Source of the DNA: Secundilactobacillus folii | GTDB lineage: Bacteria; Bacillota; Bacilli; Lactobacillales; Lactobacillaceae | Length of the DNA stretch: 64,000 nt | Direction of reading: 5' to 3' | Assembly: GCF_009720675.1 (NCBI RefSeq) | Contig: NZ_WNJO01000002.1 | Coordinates: forward strand, 124,001 to 188,000 | Shown here: piece by piece, positions 41,243 through 49,616 of the stretch | Layout of the letters: the number at the start of each line of letters is the position of its first letter | Position numbering within the stretch: the stretch's first letter is position 1 | Notes under the pieces: generated by a model | Seen by the model: only the letters and a program-made list of their open reading frames with translations | Database searches by the model: none | Told to the model about the DNA's origin: nothing | Program-made: the position numbers and the translations under genes

Positions 41243-42625
41243 TTAATTTGCAGCTTTTTTAACGTCTTCACCACGACGCATTTCCATTTCAATCTCTTCC
41301 AGTGTCTTACCACGGGTTTCTGGAACCGCGTAGATAACGAAGAAGATGGAAACGATGGCAAAGAAGCCAAAGACGGCAAATGGGCCACCAACGTTGTTAT
41401 GAAAGGCATTCAACAATACTAAGAAGAATTGTGAAACGATGAAGTTGCCAATCCAGTTAGCTGCTGAACCGATTGAATTACCAATTCCACGAACGTTCAG
41501 TGGGAAGATTTCACCTAGCATCAACCAGCAAATTGGACCCCAGGATACCGCAAAACCAAAGATGTAAATGGCAATTAGAATCATGGTTGGAACAGCAGCT
41601 GCTTTAACATTCAAGGTGAAGTTTAGAATTGACAGAATGATGATCGATACCGCCATGACGATTGAACCGAAAAGAAGGATCGTGCGACGATTGAATTTAT
41701 CCATGATTTGGTAAGCTAAGACCGTGCACAAGAAGTTAACGATCCCAATGCCAACGGAGATCCAAATGGCATTGCCTTCAGCAAAGCCGAATCCCTTGAT
41801 GAATACTTGTGGCAGGAAGTAAATCACGGAGTTGATACCAACCAGTTGTTGCAAGAACATTAAGCCAATGGCCACAAGTACGGCTGGTCTTGCGAACGTA
41901 AATAATTCCCGCAAGCCACCTTTAGGCTGATTGGCGACTTCTTCAATGTCGGCGAGTTCTTTATCCGGATCTTCATCGGTGTTGGCTCGCAAATCATGCA
42001 GAACTTCTTTAGCCTGCTCAGTCTTGCCTTTTTCAACTAAGAAACGTGGCGATTCAGGTAAGATAAGTGAACCGATAAATAGTAGAACGGCAGGAATCAA
42101 AGCTGATCCTAACATCCAGCGCCAGTCACGAATACCCAGTAGGTTATGCCCAAGGAAGCCTAAGTTTGATACGTAAGCTAACAGAATACCCAGCGTGATC
42201 ATCAGTTGGAACATGGTCCCCAGTGAGCCACGGTGAGGGGCATCGGCTAATTCTGCTAAGTAAGCAGGTGTCAGCGCGGATGCCGACCCAACAGCGAATC
42301 CCAAGATGATCCGAGCAACAACCATTGAAACAAAACCGCTAGCGGTCATAGAAAGACCGGATCCAAGTAGGAACAAGATGGAGGAGACTAATAGTAGTCG
42401 CTTCCGTCCAAACTTGTCAGATAATGTTCCGATGGACAAGGCACCAATTGAGGAACCGATTAGAACAGAGGAGGTAATGAACCCCGTCTGTTCAACATTC
42501 AGATGAAAATTAGATTCGATCAGTGGAGAAGCACCTGAAATAATCCCGGTATCAAAACCGAATAACAGGCCACCCAGTGCCCCGAATACGAAGATAAAAA
42601 AGGTGCTTAAATGACGTGTATGCAC
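41243..42625 (-). CDS. MFS sugar:proton symporter (sugar porter family)
   Basis: This 460-residue transporter has 12 membrane segments and sugar-porter signatures: GFDTGIISGA in helix 1, DKFGRKR after helix 2, PAYLAELADAPHRG, PESPRFL, QQLVGINSVIYFLPQ in helix 7, and the C-terminal PETRGKTLEEIE. Relatives include XylE, AraE, GlcP and CsbC. The sugar is not predictable from these motifs. A perfect cre (42692-42705) and a second near-cre (42655-42668) precede it, so CcpA should control it. Confidence 0.88.
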   Translation of the reverse strand: MHTRHLSTFFIFVFGALGGLLFGFDTGIISGASPLIESNFHLNVEQTGFITSSVLIGSSIGALSIGTLSDKFGRKRLLLVSSILFLLGSGLSMTASGFVSMVVARIILGFAVGSASALTPAYLAELADAPHRGSLGTMFQLMITLGILLAYVSNLGFLGHNLLGIRDWRWMLGSALIPAVLLFIGSLILPESPRFLVEKGKTEQAKEVLHDLRANTDEDPDKELADIEEVANQPKGGLRELFTFARPAVLVAIGLMFLQQLVGINSVIYFLPQVFIKGFGFAEGNAIWISVGIGIVNFLCTVLAYQIMDKFNRRTILLFGSIVMAVSIIILSILNFTLNVKAAAVPTMILIAIYIFGFAVSWGPICWLMLGEIFPLNVRGIGNSIGSAANWIGNFIVSQFFLVLLNAFHNNVGGPFAVFGFFAIVSIFFVIYAVPETRGKTLEEIEMEMRRGEDVKKAAN

Positions 42626-42654
42626 GATAAATCGCTCCTAACCTATAATAGCTT

Positions 42655-42668
42655 TTTCAACGCTTCCA
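42655..42668. promoter_or_regulatory. Near-cre upstream of the symporter
   Basis: On the minus strand TGGAAGCGTTGAAA has one mismatch to the CcpA consensus. Confidence 0.5.
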
Positions 42669-42691
42669 ATTGTATGCCGCCTGATTGGAAA

Positions 42692-42705
42692 TGCAAGCGT
42701 TTTCA
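42692..42705. promoter_or_regulatory. cre site upstream of the symporter
   Basis: TGCAAGCGTTTTCA matches TGNAANCGNTNNCA at every position. Confidence 0.7.
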
Positions 42706-43013
42706 CTTAGACTTGAAAGGAAAGATGAAAAGAATTTTCATTTGGTCTGGACTTGTTTAGCATCGAATATTTCGATATTTTTATCGTGTCCAGTGGTTCA
42801 AATCCCCCGTGTCTAATCAGGCTATGTTTAATTGTCAACGTTTCTCCAATTAAAAAATAACTGATAAATTTTCAATTTTTCGGTCAATGGTATACCCCGA
42901 AAAAATTATATCATTATTTTTATATTTAGCATGTAATAGCACTCTCGAATTTTGAGATAAGCTAACTATCAATTTTTGAATCAAGTGGTTGTAGATTGGT
43001 GTTTGATTTATCA

Positions 43014-43029
43014 TTTTCCACGTGGAACA
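43014..43029. other. parS-like 16-mer, one mismatch
   Basis: TTTTCCACGTGGAACA fits TGTTNCACGTGNAACA except for T at position 2. Confidence 0.45.
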
Positions 43030-43073
43030 ATGTAGGCAGGTAGGTCATTAAGTTAAAAAAGGATCGTGAGAGT

Positions 43074-43910
43074 TTGAAGAATACGCGGATTAGCATACAG
43101 GAATCCTTTGTTCAAGGTAAGGTAGATCAAGACCATTGTGAGGATACGATTGTCGAGACGGCAGATTTTGTTGCCATTGTTGATGGAGTTACTTCGAAGT
43201 CGGCGTTCAGATATCAGGGACAGACTACGGGTAAAATTGCATCTAAGTTGGTTGCGGAGGTTCTCAAGAGCTGTCCAAGTCGGGCCACTATTCTGGAATT
43301 TATTTCGTTGGTAAACAAACGCTTTGCTAGATTTTACCAAGAGGTTGATTTTCCCTATGACCGTCAAAGCCAAGGACTGCAAGCAGTAGCTGTTATCTAT
43401 TCCCGTTTTCAAAATGAAGTTTGGCAGATCGGCGATGCCCAGGTCAATATCGATCACAAATTGCATTTAAACCCTAAAAAAAGCGATCTAGTTCTTTCTG
43501 ATTTTAGAAGCTTAGTGTTAACTTCATCAGATGATACTCCAGAAATTTCAAAGCCAGATCCTGGTCGTCAGCTTATTTTACCGTGGATACTAAAGGCGAC
43601 TCAATTTGCTAATCAAGCTGACAGCGAATGGGGGTACGCCATTTTAAATGGGGATCCGATCCCCGAATCATTATTGAGAGTTTACGGCGTTGATCTTCGT
43701 CTCGGGGGAGGTTTTATTGCACTCGCTAGCGATGGCTACCCTGCACTGAAAGAACCGTTTTTAGAAGATGCTGAATCAGATTTAAAACGGGTTTTAAAAA
43801 ATGATCCAATGTGTTATAAACAGTATCGCTCTACTAAGGGCCTTGTCGCAGGTAACCAATCATTTGACGACCGCAGTTTTATCTCTTTTAAGATTGAAAA
43901 GTTAAGTTAA
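43074..43910 (+). CDS. PP2C-like phosphatase-domain protein
   Basis: This 278-residue protein has a reduced PP2C pattern: DHCEDTIV (20-27), FVAIVDGVTS (32-41, metal Asp37-Gly38), QAVAVIYSRF, GDAQVNI, FIALASDGYP and a final DDRSFISFK. The conserved aspartates of the two-metal site seem present, so Ser/Thr phosphatase activity is plausible. It starts at TTG. The ribosome site (GTGAGAG) is weak. It lies convergent with the phosphonate operon, and a terminator separates the two. No partner kinase is nearby. Confidence 0.72.
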   Translation: MKNTRISIQESFVQGKVDQDHCEDTIVETADFVAIVDGVTSKSAFRYQGQTTGKIASKLVAEVLKSCPSRATILEFISLVNKRFARFYQEVDFPYDRQSQGLQAVAVIYSRFQNEVWQIGDAQVNIDHKLHLNPKKSDLVLSDFRSLVLTSSDDTPEISKPDPGRQLILPWILKATQFANQADSEWGYAILNGDPIPESLLRVYGVDLRLGGGFIALASDGYPALKEPFLEDAESDLKRVLKNDPMCYKQYRSTKGLVAGNQSFDDRSFISFKIEKLS

Positions 43911-43927
43911 AGAAAAGCATGAGATAC

Positions 43928-43970
43928 ATAAAATGAGCTCTGAACGATATCGTCCGGAGCTCATTTTATA
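43928..43970. terminator. Bidirectional terminator
   Basis: AAAATGAGCTC pairs with GAGCTCATTTT, with inner pairing ACGATATCGT. It separates the PP2C-like gene from phnXW. Confidence 0.82.
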
Positions 43971-43988
43971 TCTGGCACGTGGATATTT

Positions 43989-45878
43989 TTAGACAGTCAT
44001 TTTTAGGATGTCGGTGGTGTAATTTTTGATCAATCCTAGCAGGCGACTAATATCGTTAGGAGATACTTCGCCAATGTTTCCGATCCGAAAACTATCACAT
44101 TTTGATACCTTTCCAGGGTAGATGATAAAGCCCCGGTCTTTAAGGTATTCATAGAAAGCGTGGAAATCAAAGTCATCAGTTGGATATTTGAACGAGGTGA
44201 TAATTGGTGATTGAACCTCGCTATTGATGACCATTTCGAAGCCGAGGTCGTGCATACCTTCGCGTAGCAGAGCTTCATTAGTGCTATAACGGTGTGTGCG
44301 CGCACTCACGCCACCTTCCACTACCAGCTCCCGAAGTGCTTGAGCAAAGGCATAGACGACGTGAGTTGGGGAAGTAAAGCGCCACTTTCCATCATGGTCT
44401 TCAAAGGTTTTGTACTGGGCATACAGATCTAGTGATAATGAGCGCGCATTGCCCTTAGTCTGTTCTAAAGTTGCTTTCTTTGCTAATACAACACTGAAGC
44501 CTGGCACACCTTGGACACACTTATTAGAACTAGTCACAAGATAATCTACGTGGAGGCGTTCCAGATCGATCGGAATACCGCCAAAACTCGACATTGCATC
44601 AACAATCGTTACGATACCTCTTTCGTTCATGGCAGGTATTAGCTTCTCAATTGGATTTAAGATACCAGTTGTTGTTTCGCAGTGGACGACGGCAAAGTGC
44701 GAAATCTCAGGGTGAGCTGACAGCGTCTCTTCAACTGTCTCAAGGCTAACCGGCTGATCTTCTGGAATTTCTAAACTGACATGGGGAATATCGAGATATT
44801 CGGCAATCTCAATCATTCGTTCACCGTAGGCACCATTGGCAGCAATTAGTAAAGTGGCATTCTGTTTAGGAATGGCAGTCCCAAGTGTAGCTTCAACGCC
44901 AAAGCTACCACTGCCTTGCATTAAAACTGCCGTGTAGTTTGCTTCTGTCGCGTTACCGATTGTGACTAGCTCACGGCGAACCCACTGGGTAAGCTCCTTG
45001 TAGTCGTCATCCCAAGTTCCATGATCAAGTAACATTGTTTCTTTAACCGTTTTACTGGTTGTGAGTGGTCCCGGGGTTAGCAGAATTGGCATTTCGTGCT
45101 GACGGTCGTTGATTGATTCAATTAACGGGATCAAGTCAGCAATGTTGTTAATGATCTCATCCGCGCCAGCTTCCTTTAAAATGGCTGCTGCCTTAATTTG
45201 ATAGCGGTCGCGATCTTGAATCTCAAGTGATTCAAACGCTGCCTGCGATAAACCGATTAAATTACCGCCTTCAACAACCCCAACTGAGATTGTCCCAGCG
45301 TTGCGTCCCTCTAAGACGTCATTAATCGTATCACCGACTTTGATGACGTGAGAAGGGTCAGTAATATTCATCTTTTTCATCGCTAATTGGAGCATGTCTG
45401 GCTGTGGTCGACCAACTTTTTGGGTCTGCTCTGAAGTGATATTGTAGCGTGGCTCATAACCCTGGTCAGCAGCCAATGGTAAGATTTGATCTAACATCGC
45501 TTGGGTATAACCTGTGGTGGTTGCTAATTGAATATGATGCGTATTCGCAAAATGAATGAGTTCAGTCATCCCGGACTTTAGCTTGGCAGTTTCACCAAGC
45601 ACCTTACCAATTTCAATTTGAAATTGAGCATAGACCTTGTCAGCTGCCTGTGCTAATGGGATATCAGGGTGACTAGTTTCCCAATTTTCTGAGATTGCCG
45701 ACTCCTGTAACATCTTGCGAACGTGAGTCATTTTATCTAAACCAACGTCTTGACGGATCGTGTTTTCACTCAGTTGAATGCCAAAGTGCGCAAAGGCATT
45801 CTTAAAGGCGATTATTGGTGCCCGACTGCCGTAATCAACGGTTGTACCGGCCCAGTCTAAAACAATTGCTTCAATCAT
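43989..45878 (-). CDS. phnXW: Fused phosphonoacetaldehyde hydrolase and 2-aminoethylphosphonate transaminase
   Basis: This 629-residue bifunctional enzyme has two domains. Residues 1 to about 262 are PhnX, a HAD-type phosphonatase: nucleophile Asp8 in LDWAGTTVD, the Schiff-base Lys candidate Lys49 in GLDKM, and VGDTIND (181-187). Residues from about 264 are PhnW, a PLP aminotransferase: LTPGPLTTS, VDAMSSFGG (Asp427) and SSNKCVQG (Lys453). Together they convert 2-AEP to phosphonoacetaldehyde and then to acetaldehyde plus phosphate, with the amino group moving to pyruvate. The fusion would channel the unstable aldehyde. It is the last gene of the phn operon. Confidence 0.92.
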   Translation of the reverse strand: MIEAIVLDWAGTTVDYGSRAPIIAFKNAFAHFGIQLSENTIRQDVGLDKMTHVRKMLQESAISENWETSHPDIPLAQAADKVYAQFQIEIGKVLGETAKLKSGMTELIHFANTHHIQLATTTGYTQAMLDQILPLAADQGYEPRYNITSEQTQKVGRPQPDMLQLAMKKMNITDPSHVIKVGDTINDVLEGRNAGTISVGVVEGGNLIGLSQAAFESLEIQDRDRYQIKAAAILKEAGADEIINNIADLIPLIESINDRQHEMPILLTPGPLTTSKTVKETMLLDHGTWDDDYKELTQWVRRELVTIGNATEANYTAVLMQGSGSFGVEATLGTAIPKQNATLLIAANGAYGERMIEIAEYLDIPHVSLEIPEDQPVSLETVEETLSAHPEISHFAVVHCETTTGILNPIEKLIPAMNERGIVTIVDAMSSFGGIPIDLERLHVDYLVTSSNKCVQGVPGFSVVLAKKATLEQTKGNARSLSLDLYAQYKTFEDHDGKWRFTSPTHVVYAFAQALRELVVEGGVSARTHRYSTNEALLREGMHDLGFEMVINSEVQSPIITSFKYPTDDFDFHAFYEYLKDRGFIIYPGKVSKCDSFRIGNIGEVSPNDISRLLGLIKNYTTDILKMTV

Positions 45879-45927
45879 AAAAAGGTGTCCTCCTGATAGT
45901 TTCGTGGTAGTTAAGTATCAAGTGCTT

Positions 45928-46785
45928 TTAGTGGGAATTAGTCATCATTCTTAGGCGGTATGAGATCACTTCTAGGACGATTGCGAAAGCCATGATCAAG
46001 TACACCATGACACCGACTTCGTGGAAATTAAAGTAGAAGCTGCTGGACATAAAGAGTTGATAACCAATCCCACCAGCACCTGCGGCAGCGCCAACGGCGA
46101 TGGCGTCTGCAAAGTTAATTTCAAACCGGATGAAAGTCCAGCTCAGATAGCTTGGAATCAAGTAAGGAATGACTGCTTGACGGATGATAGCCCCCTTTTT
46201 AAGTCCCATTGCCTGCATCGTATCAATGATATCTGGTGAAAGTTCATCCATGCTATCTGCGTATACTTTGGTCAAATACGCAACACTGTGGAAGGTGATA
46301 CCAATCACTGCTGCGTTGGCCCCTAAACCGAAGACAACGCTGTAAATCAAGACCCATAGAACAGTTGGAATGGCTCGGATTACAGCCATAAAACTTTGAA
46401 TGCCTAATATTAAGGCTGTGGGCGCTAGTCGACGGGTACTGGCTAAAGCAAAGAAGAAGGCAATTACTGAGCCAATTAAGGTCGTGAGGAAGGCCAATAG
46501 AATACTTTGTCCAAGTGCAATCAGTAAGCTCATAAATGAGGTATTCGTTAGGCTAGGTTGGAGAAACATAATTTTAATGTTCTCAAGGAAGCTAACCACT
46601 GCCTCACTTAATTTGAAGTCGGTCGGCATCATTAGGGGCAAGGTACTGAGTGTAATGACACTCAGTACCATCAGTGTCAGCAGAATTGTGACCCGTCGCC
46701 GATCTCTAAAACGAAGTGGGATCGAAAAATGCGGTCCTGTAGGAGCTTGAGTAGGTAACGTAACAGGATTATCAGGTTTGATCAT
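45928..46785 (-). CDS. phnE: Phosphonate ABC transporter permease
   Basis: This 285-residue permease has about six membrane segments and the binding-protein-dependent transport EAA-like loop (DTMQAMGLKKGAIIRQAVIPYL). Its start codon overlaps the stop of the first permease by 4 bases (ATGA), so the two are translationally coupled and probably form a heterodimer. Confidence 0.88.
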   Translation of the reverse strand: MIKPDNPVTLPTQAPTGPHFSIPLRFRDRRRVTILLTLMVLSVITLSTLPLMMPTDFKLSEAVVSFLENIKIMFLQPSLTNTSFMSLLIALGQSILLAFLTTLIGSVIAFFFALASTRRLAPTALILGIQSFMAVIRAIPTVLWVLIYSVVFGLGANAAVIGITFHSVAYLTKVYADSMDELSPDIIDTMQAMGLKKGAIIRQAVIPYLIPSYLSWTFIRFEINFADAIAVGAAAGAGGIGYQLFMSSSFYFNFHEVGVMVYLIMAFAIVLEVISYRLRMMTNSH

Positions 46786-47582
46786 GCTAATAACCTCCCA
46801 ACCAGATTAGAGATCAATTCGACTGTGACGACGAGTATGATCACTGACAAGACAACTAAACCAGCAGCACCGTAGCGAAGGCTTTTAAAGTAAAGGTTAA
46901 ATATAAAACCAATTCCGGTACCGGTTAATAGACCAACTAAAGTTGCATCCCGTACGTTATTTTCAATCATGTACAGCACCCATGTGAGTAATGCAACCGC
47001 GACTTCTGGGAGCAAGCCCTGAAAGATAACTTGCAGATAAGTGGCGCCAGTAGCCTGCAAAGCCTGAATCTTCTCCGTGCCGAAGTCTTCAATGGTCTCC
47101 ATGAAAGCCCGGGTTAAAAAACCAAGTGTCATGAAGAATAAGGCTAGAAAACCAGTTAAATCATTTTGTTTAAATGAAAATAACAGGATCATAGCCCAGG
47201 CTACGATTGGAATATTTCGCATCAAAGATGAGAAGCCACGAATGAGCCAACTTAGCGCTTTACTAACGGTTAGTGTTTTAGCACCAAGAATGGCAAGAAA
47301 CAAAGAAACAACGGCAGCACATGTGGTGGAGGTTACGGCCACTAAGAAAGTCCGGTACAGTTGCTGAAGAATTTCTGACCAATAACCATTTGAGGTCGCA
47401 TTTGGTACAAAATTTTTCAGTAGCCAAATCATGCCGTCTTGGACCCCAAGTAATGATTGCGTTTGAAATCCTAAGCCGAAAGAAGCTCCAACGTAAGCCA
47501 TACCCAAAATCAGAATCAAAACGGTTAATCGAAAGCGTTTTTTATTAAAGAAGGTTGTCACCTGCTGAATATCAGAGTTCAT
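46782..47582 (-). CDS. phnE: Phosphonate ABC transporter permease
   Basis: This 266-residue permease has six predicted membrane segments and the EAA-like motif EKIQALQATGATYLQVIFQG. I use the ATG at 47582 (GAAGGGAG upstream), which overlaps the phnC stop by 11 bases. The next permease overlaps its own end. It forms the channel with the second PhnE. Confidence 0.88.
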   Translation of the reverse strand: MNSDIQQVTTFFNKKRFRLTVLILILGMAYVGASFGLGFQTQSLLGVQDGMIWLLKNFVPNATSNGYWSEILQQLYRTFLVAVTSTTCAAVVSLFLAILGAKTLTVSKALSWLIRGFSSLMRNIPIVAWAMILLFSFKQNDLTGFLALFFMTLGFLTRAFMETIEDFGTEKIQALQATGATYLQVIFQGLLPEVAVALLTWVLYMIENNVRDATLVGLLTGTGIGFIFNLYFKSLRYGAAGLVVLSVIILVVTVELISNLVGRLLA

Positions 47583-48342
47583 ACATAAGACTCCCTTCTT
47601 GATTGGCATCCTTTCTGTAAATATTAGTTACTGCGACATCTGTTAGTGCACTCGTTGCATCGTCAAAAACGACTTGACCGTTGTTGATGCCAATTACGTG
47701 ATCTGCGTAGTGACGGGCAATATCCACTTGGTGGAGATTAATCAGAACTGAAATTCCTTCAGCAGTCGCCAAATTTCTCAGAATATCCATTACTGTAATG
47801 GTTGATTTGGGATCTAGTGAGGCAATCGGCTCATCACATAAAATGATTTTGGGGTGTTGCATTAATGCTCTAGCGATACCCACCCGTTGTTCTTGACCGC
47901 CGCTTAGATTGCGGCACTGTTGGTAAGCAAAGTCACGTAAGCCAACTTTTTCAAGCAACTTTAATGCTTCTTGCTTTTCGTCGGCACTATAAATTGAAAA
48001 CATGCCTGCAAGATTTGATTTAGTCCCCAAGCAGCCGTGAAGGACGTTTTCAATTGCCGTCAAAGGTTCAATTAAGTTATAGTTTTGAAAGATCATTCCA
48101 ATTCGAGTACGAGCACGTCGTAGTTGCGAGCGATTGAGCTGACGCATATCAGTGCTGTCAAAAAGGATTTCACCGTCATCATCCCGAATCAACTGATTGA
48201 TACTTCGTAGAATAGTGGTTTTACCAGCACCGGAAGGTCCGATAATAACCGTTACTTCACCTGGCCGGACACTAAACGAAACGTCAGTCAGTGATTTCTT
48301 TTCACCATCGTAACTTTTGGCTAAGTGTTTAACTGTAAGCAT
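47572..48342 (-). CDS. phnC: Phosphonate ABC transporter ATP-binding protein
   Basis: This 256-residue ATPase has Walker A GPSGAGKTT, Q-loop FQNYNLIEPL, signature LSGGQEQRVGIA, Walker B IILCDEP and the H-loop in LINLHQVD. The spacing and LHQVDIARHYADHVIG region are typical of PhnC. It energises the PhnD-PhnE importer. Confidence 0.9.
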   Translation of the reverse strand: MLTVKHLAKSYDGEKKSLTDVSFSVRPGEVTVIIGPSGAGKTTILRSINQLIRDDDGEILFDSTDMRQLNRSQLRRARTRIGMIFQNYNLIEPLTAIENVLHGCLGTKSNLAGMFSIYSADEKQEALKLLEKVGLRDFAYQQCRNLSGGQEQRVGIARALMQHPKIILCDEPIASLDPKSTITVMDILRNLATAEGISVLINLHQVDIARHYADHVIGINNGQVVFDDATSALTDVAVTNIYRKDANQEGSLMYEL

Positions 48343-48365
48343 GCGGATCCTCCTTTGATCTGGAC

Positions 48366-49391
48366 TTATTCACCAAGTACCTTGTGCGTAGGTGCATACC
48401 ACTTATCGGAGATCGCAATAAACTGTGTGTCGCCATTTTTGGGTAGTAAACTGTGAACTTTAGCGTCAGATGGTGCGAAGAAAGCCTTGTCATTGGCAAT
48501 TTTCTTGGACGTCAATGCTTTAACAATTTTTTGAGTGTCAGCTTTACTGATCATCTTTGAATTGACGGCAATTGGTTCGTTTTGAACGGGATAAGCAGCT
48601 AAAGCAATACTTTCCTTGCCGCGAACACTGTTAAACGGTGCGGGAGCATTCGCGTTAATCTTAAAGTCGGCACCCGGCTTAGTTGAATCATTGGTAAATT
48701 TTCCATAGGAGACTAGATCCATGTCATCGAAGGCTGCTACGTCTGCGTCACCCTTCAATAGGTTAACTGCTGAGCCCTGGTGTGAACCACCAAAGAGAAC
48801 TTTTGAGAAGAATTTGCCACTTTGCTGTAAATCATCTTTATTTGATAATTTAAAGGCTGTTTGAATAGCACCAGCTGGGATTGCAAAACCTGAAGTCGAA
48901 GTGTTTGAAACAAATGACATCTTCTTGCCTTTGATCTTTTGTAGACTATATTTACCGTTCACTTTGTACTGACTGGCTTTATCCTTTGGCACCATGATGT
49001 AACTATGGTATTGCGCATCTTTCAGGGTACCTGATTTACCAGAGTAGGTGACGATTGGAGTGACGGCAGCATTTTGTTTGTGGGCTTGAATGTAACTATC
49101 TGGTCCCATCAAAGCGACTTGCGCTTTGCCGGATGAAATGGCTTGAATCGCCACGTTGTAATCAGTAGTCGTTTTGACAGCGACCTTTTTACCGGTGGCC
49201 TTGTGAATCTCATTGGCTAATGCGGTTCGGGCTGGACCAGCTTCCTTAGCAGAATCTCCGGGAAGAAAGACTACGGTTAAGGCCTTGGCCTTTTGTTGGC
49301 CTCCAGTGGCGTTGGTTGAGCTACAGCCAGCAGCTGCCAAGGACAGGCCTAGGATTCCGGCCGCGAGTAAAGTCGTTTTCAAAGATTTCAT
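48366..49391 (-). CDS. phnD: Phosphonate-binding lipoprotein
   Basis: This 341-residue solute-binding protein has a lipoprotein signal (LLAAGILGLSLAAAGC, lipid Cys near 23) and the PhnD fold: FLPGDSAKEAGPARTAL, VALMGPDSYI, FVSNTSTSGFAIP and GGSHQGSAVNLLKGDADVAAFDD. It delivers a phosphonate, most likely 2-AEP given phnXW downstream. It is the first gene of the operon. Pho-box-like repeats lie 73 to 111 bases before its start. Confidence 0.9.
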   Translation of the reverse strand: MKSLKTTLLAAGILGLSLAAAGCSSTNATGGQQKAKALTVVFLPGDSAKEAGPARTALANEIHKATGKKVAVKTTTDYNVAIQAISSGKAQVALMGPDSYIQAHKQNAAVTPIVTYSGKSGTLKDAQYHSYIMVPKDKASQYKVNGKYSLQKIKGKKMSFVSNTSTSGFAIPAGAIQTAFKLSNKDDLQQSGKFFSKVLFGGSHQGSAVNLLKGDADVAAFDDMDLVSYGKFTNDSTKPGADFKINANAPAPFNSVRGKESIALAAYPVQNEPIAVNSKMISKADTQKIVKALTSKKIANDKAFFAPSDAKVHSLLPKNGDTQFIAISDKWYAPTHKVLGE

Positions 49392-49440
49392 GGTATATCT
49401 CTCCTAATTAATTTTTTGATACGCTTAATACTAACGATTT

Positions 49441-49502
49441 ATTGTAAATACGAGATAAATCCTTGGTAAATGTTTATGTATTATGTGTAAAACTTCCGTA
49501 AA
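49441..49502 (-). promoter_or_regulatory. Pho-box-like array and -10 of the phn operon
   Basis: On the minus strand TTTACG (49502-49497), TTTACA (49491-49486), TACATA (49480-49475) and TTACCA (49469-49464) are spaced exactly 11 bases apart, as in PhoP binding arrays (TTAACA-like repeats). TACAAT (49446-49441) follows 17 bases later as a -10 box. Phosphate-starvation activation is inferred. Confidence 0.6.
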
Positions 49503-49616
49503 TTAATGCTTAAAAGTAATTATTTAAGACGGGTTAAAGCTTATTATTGGCGTCTTTGATAGGGGAGTAGTATGTTTGATGGTGAGTGATAAGATTGTGA
49601 ATAAGGAGGGATTGGC

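Larger units (their letters stand above)
42626..43073. other. AT-rich gap with cre sites and a parS-like sequence
   Basis: No gene is credible here. It holds two cre sites on the symporter side and a near-parS (43014-43029) on the phosphatase side. Confidence 0.6.
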
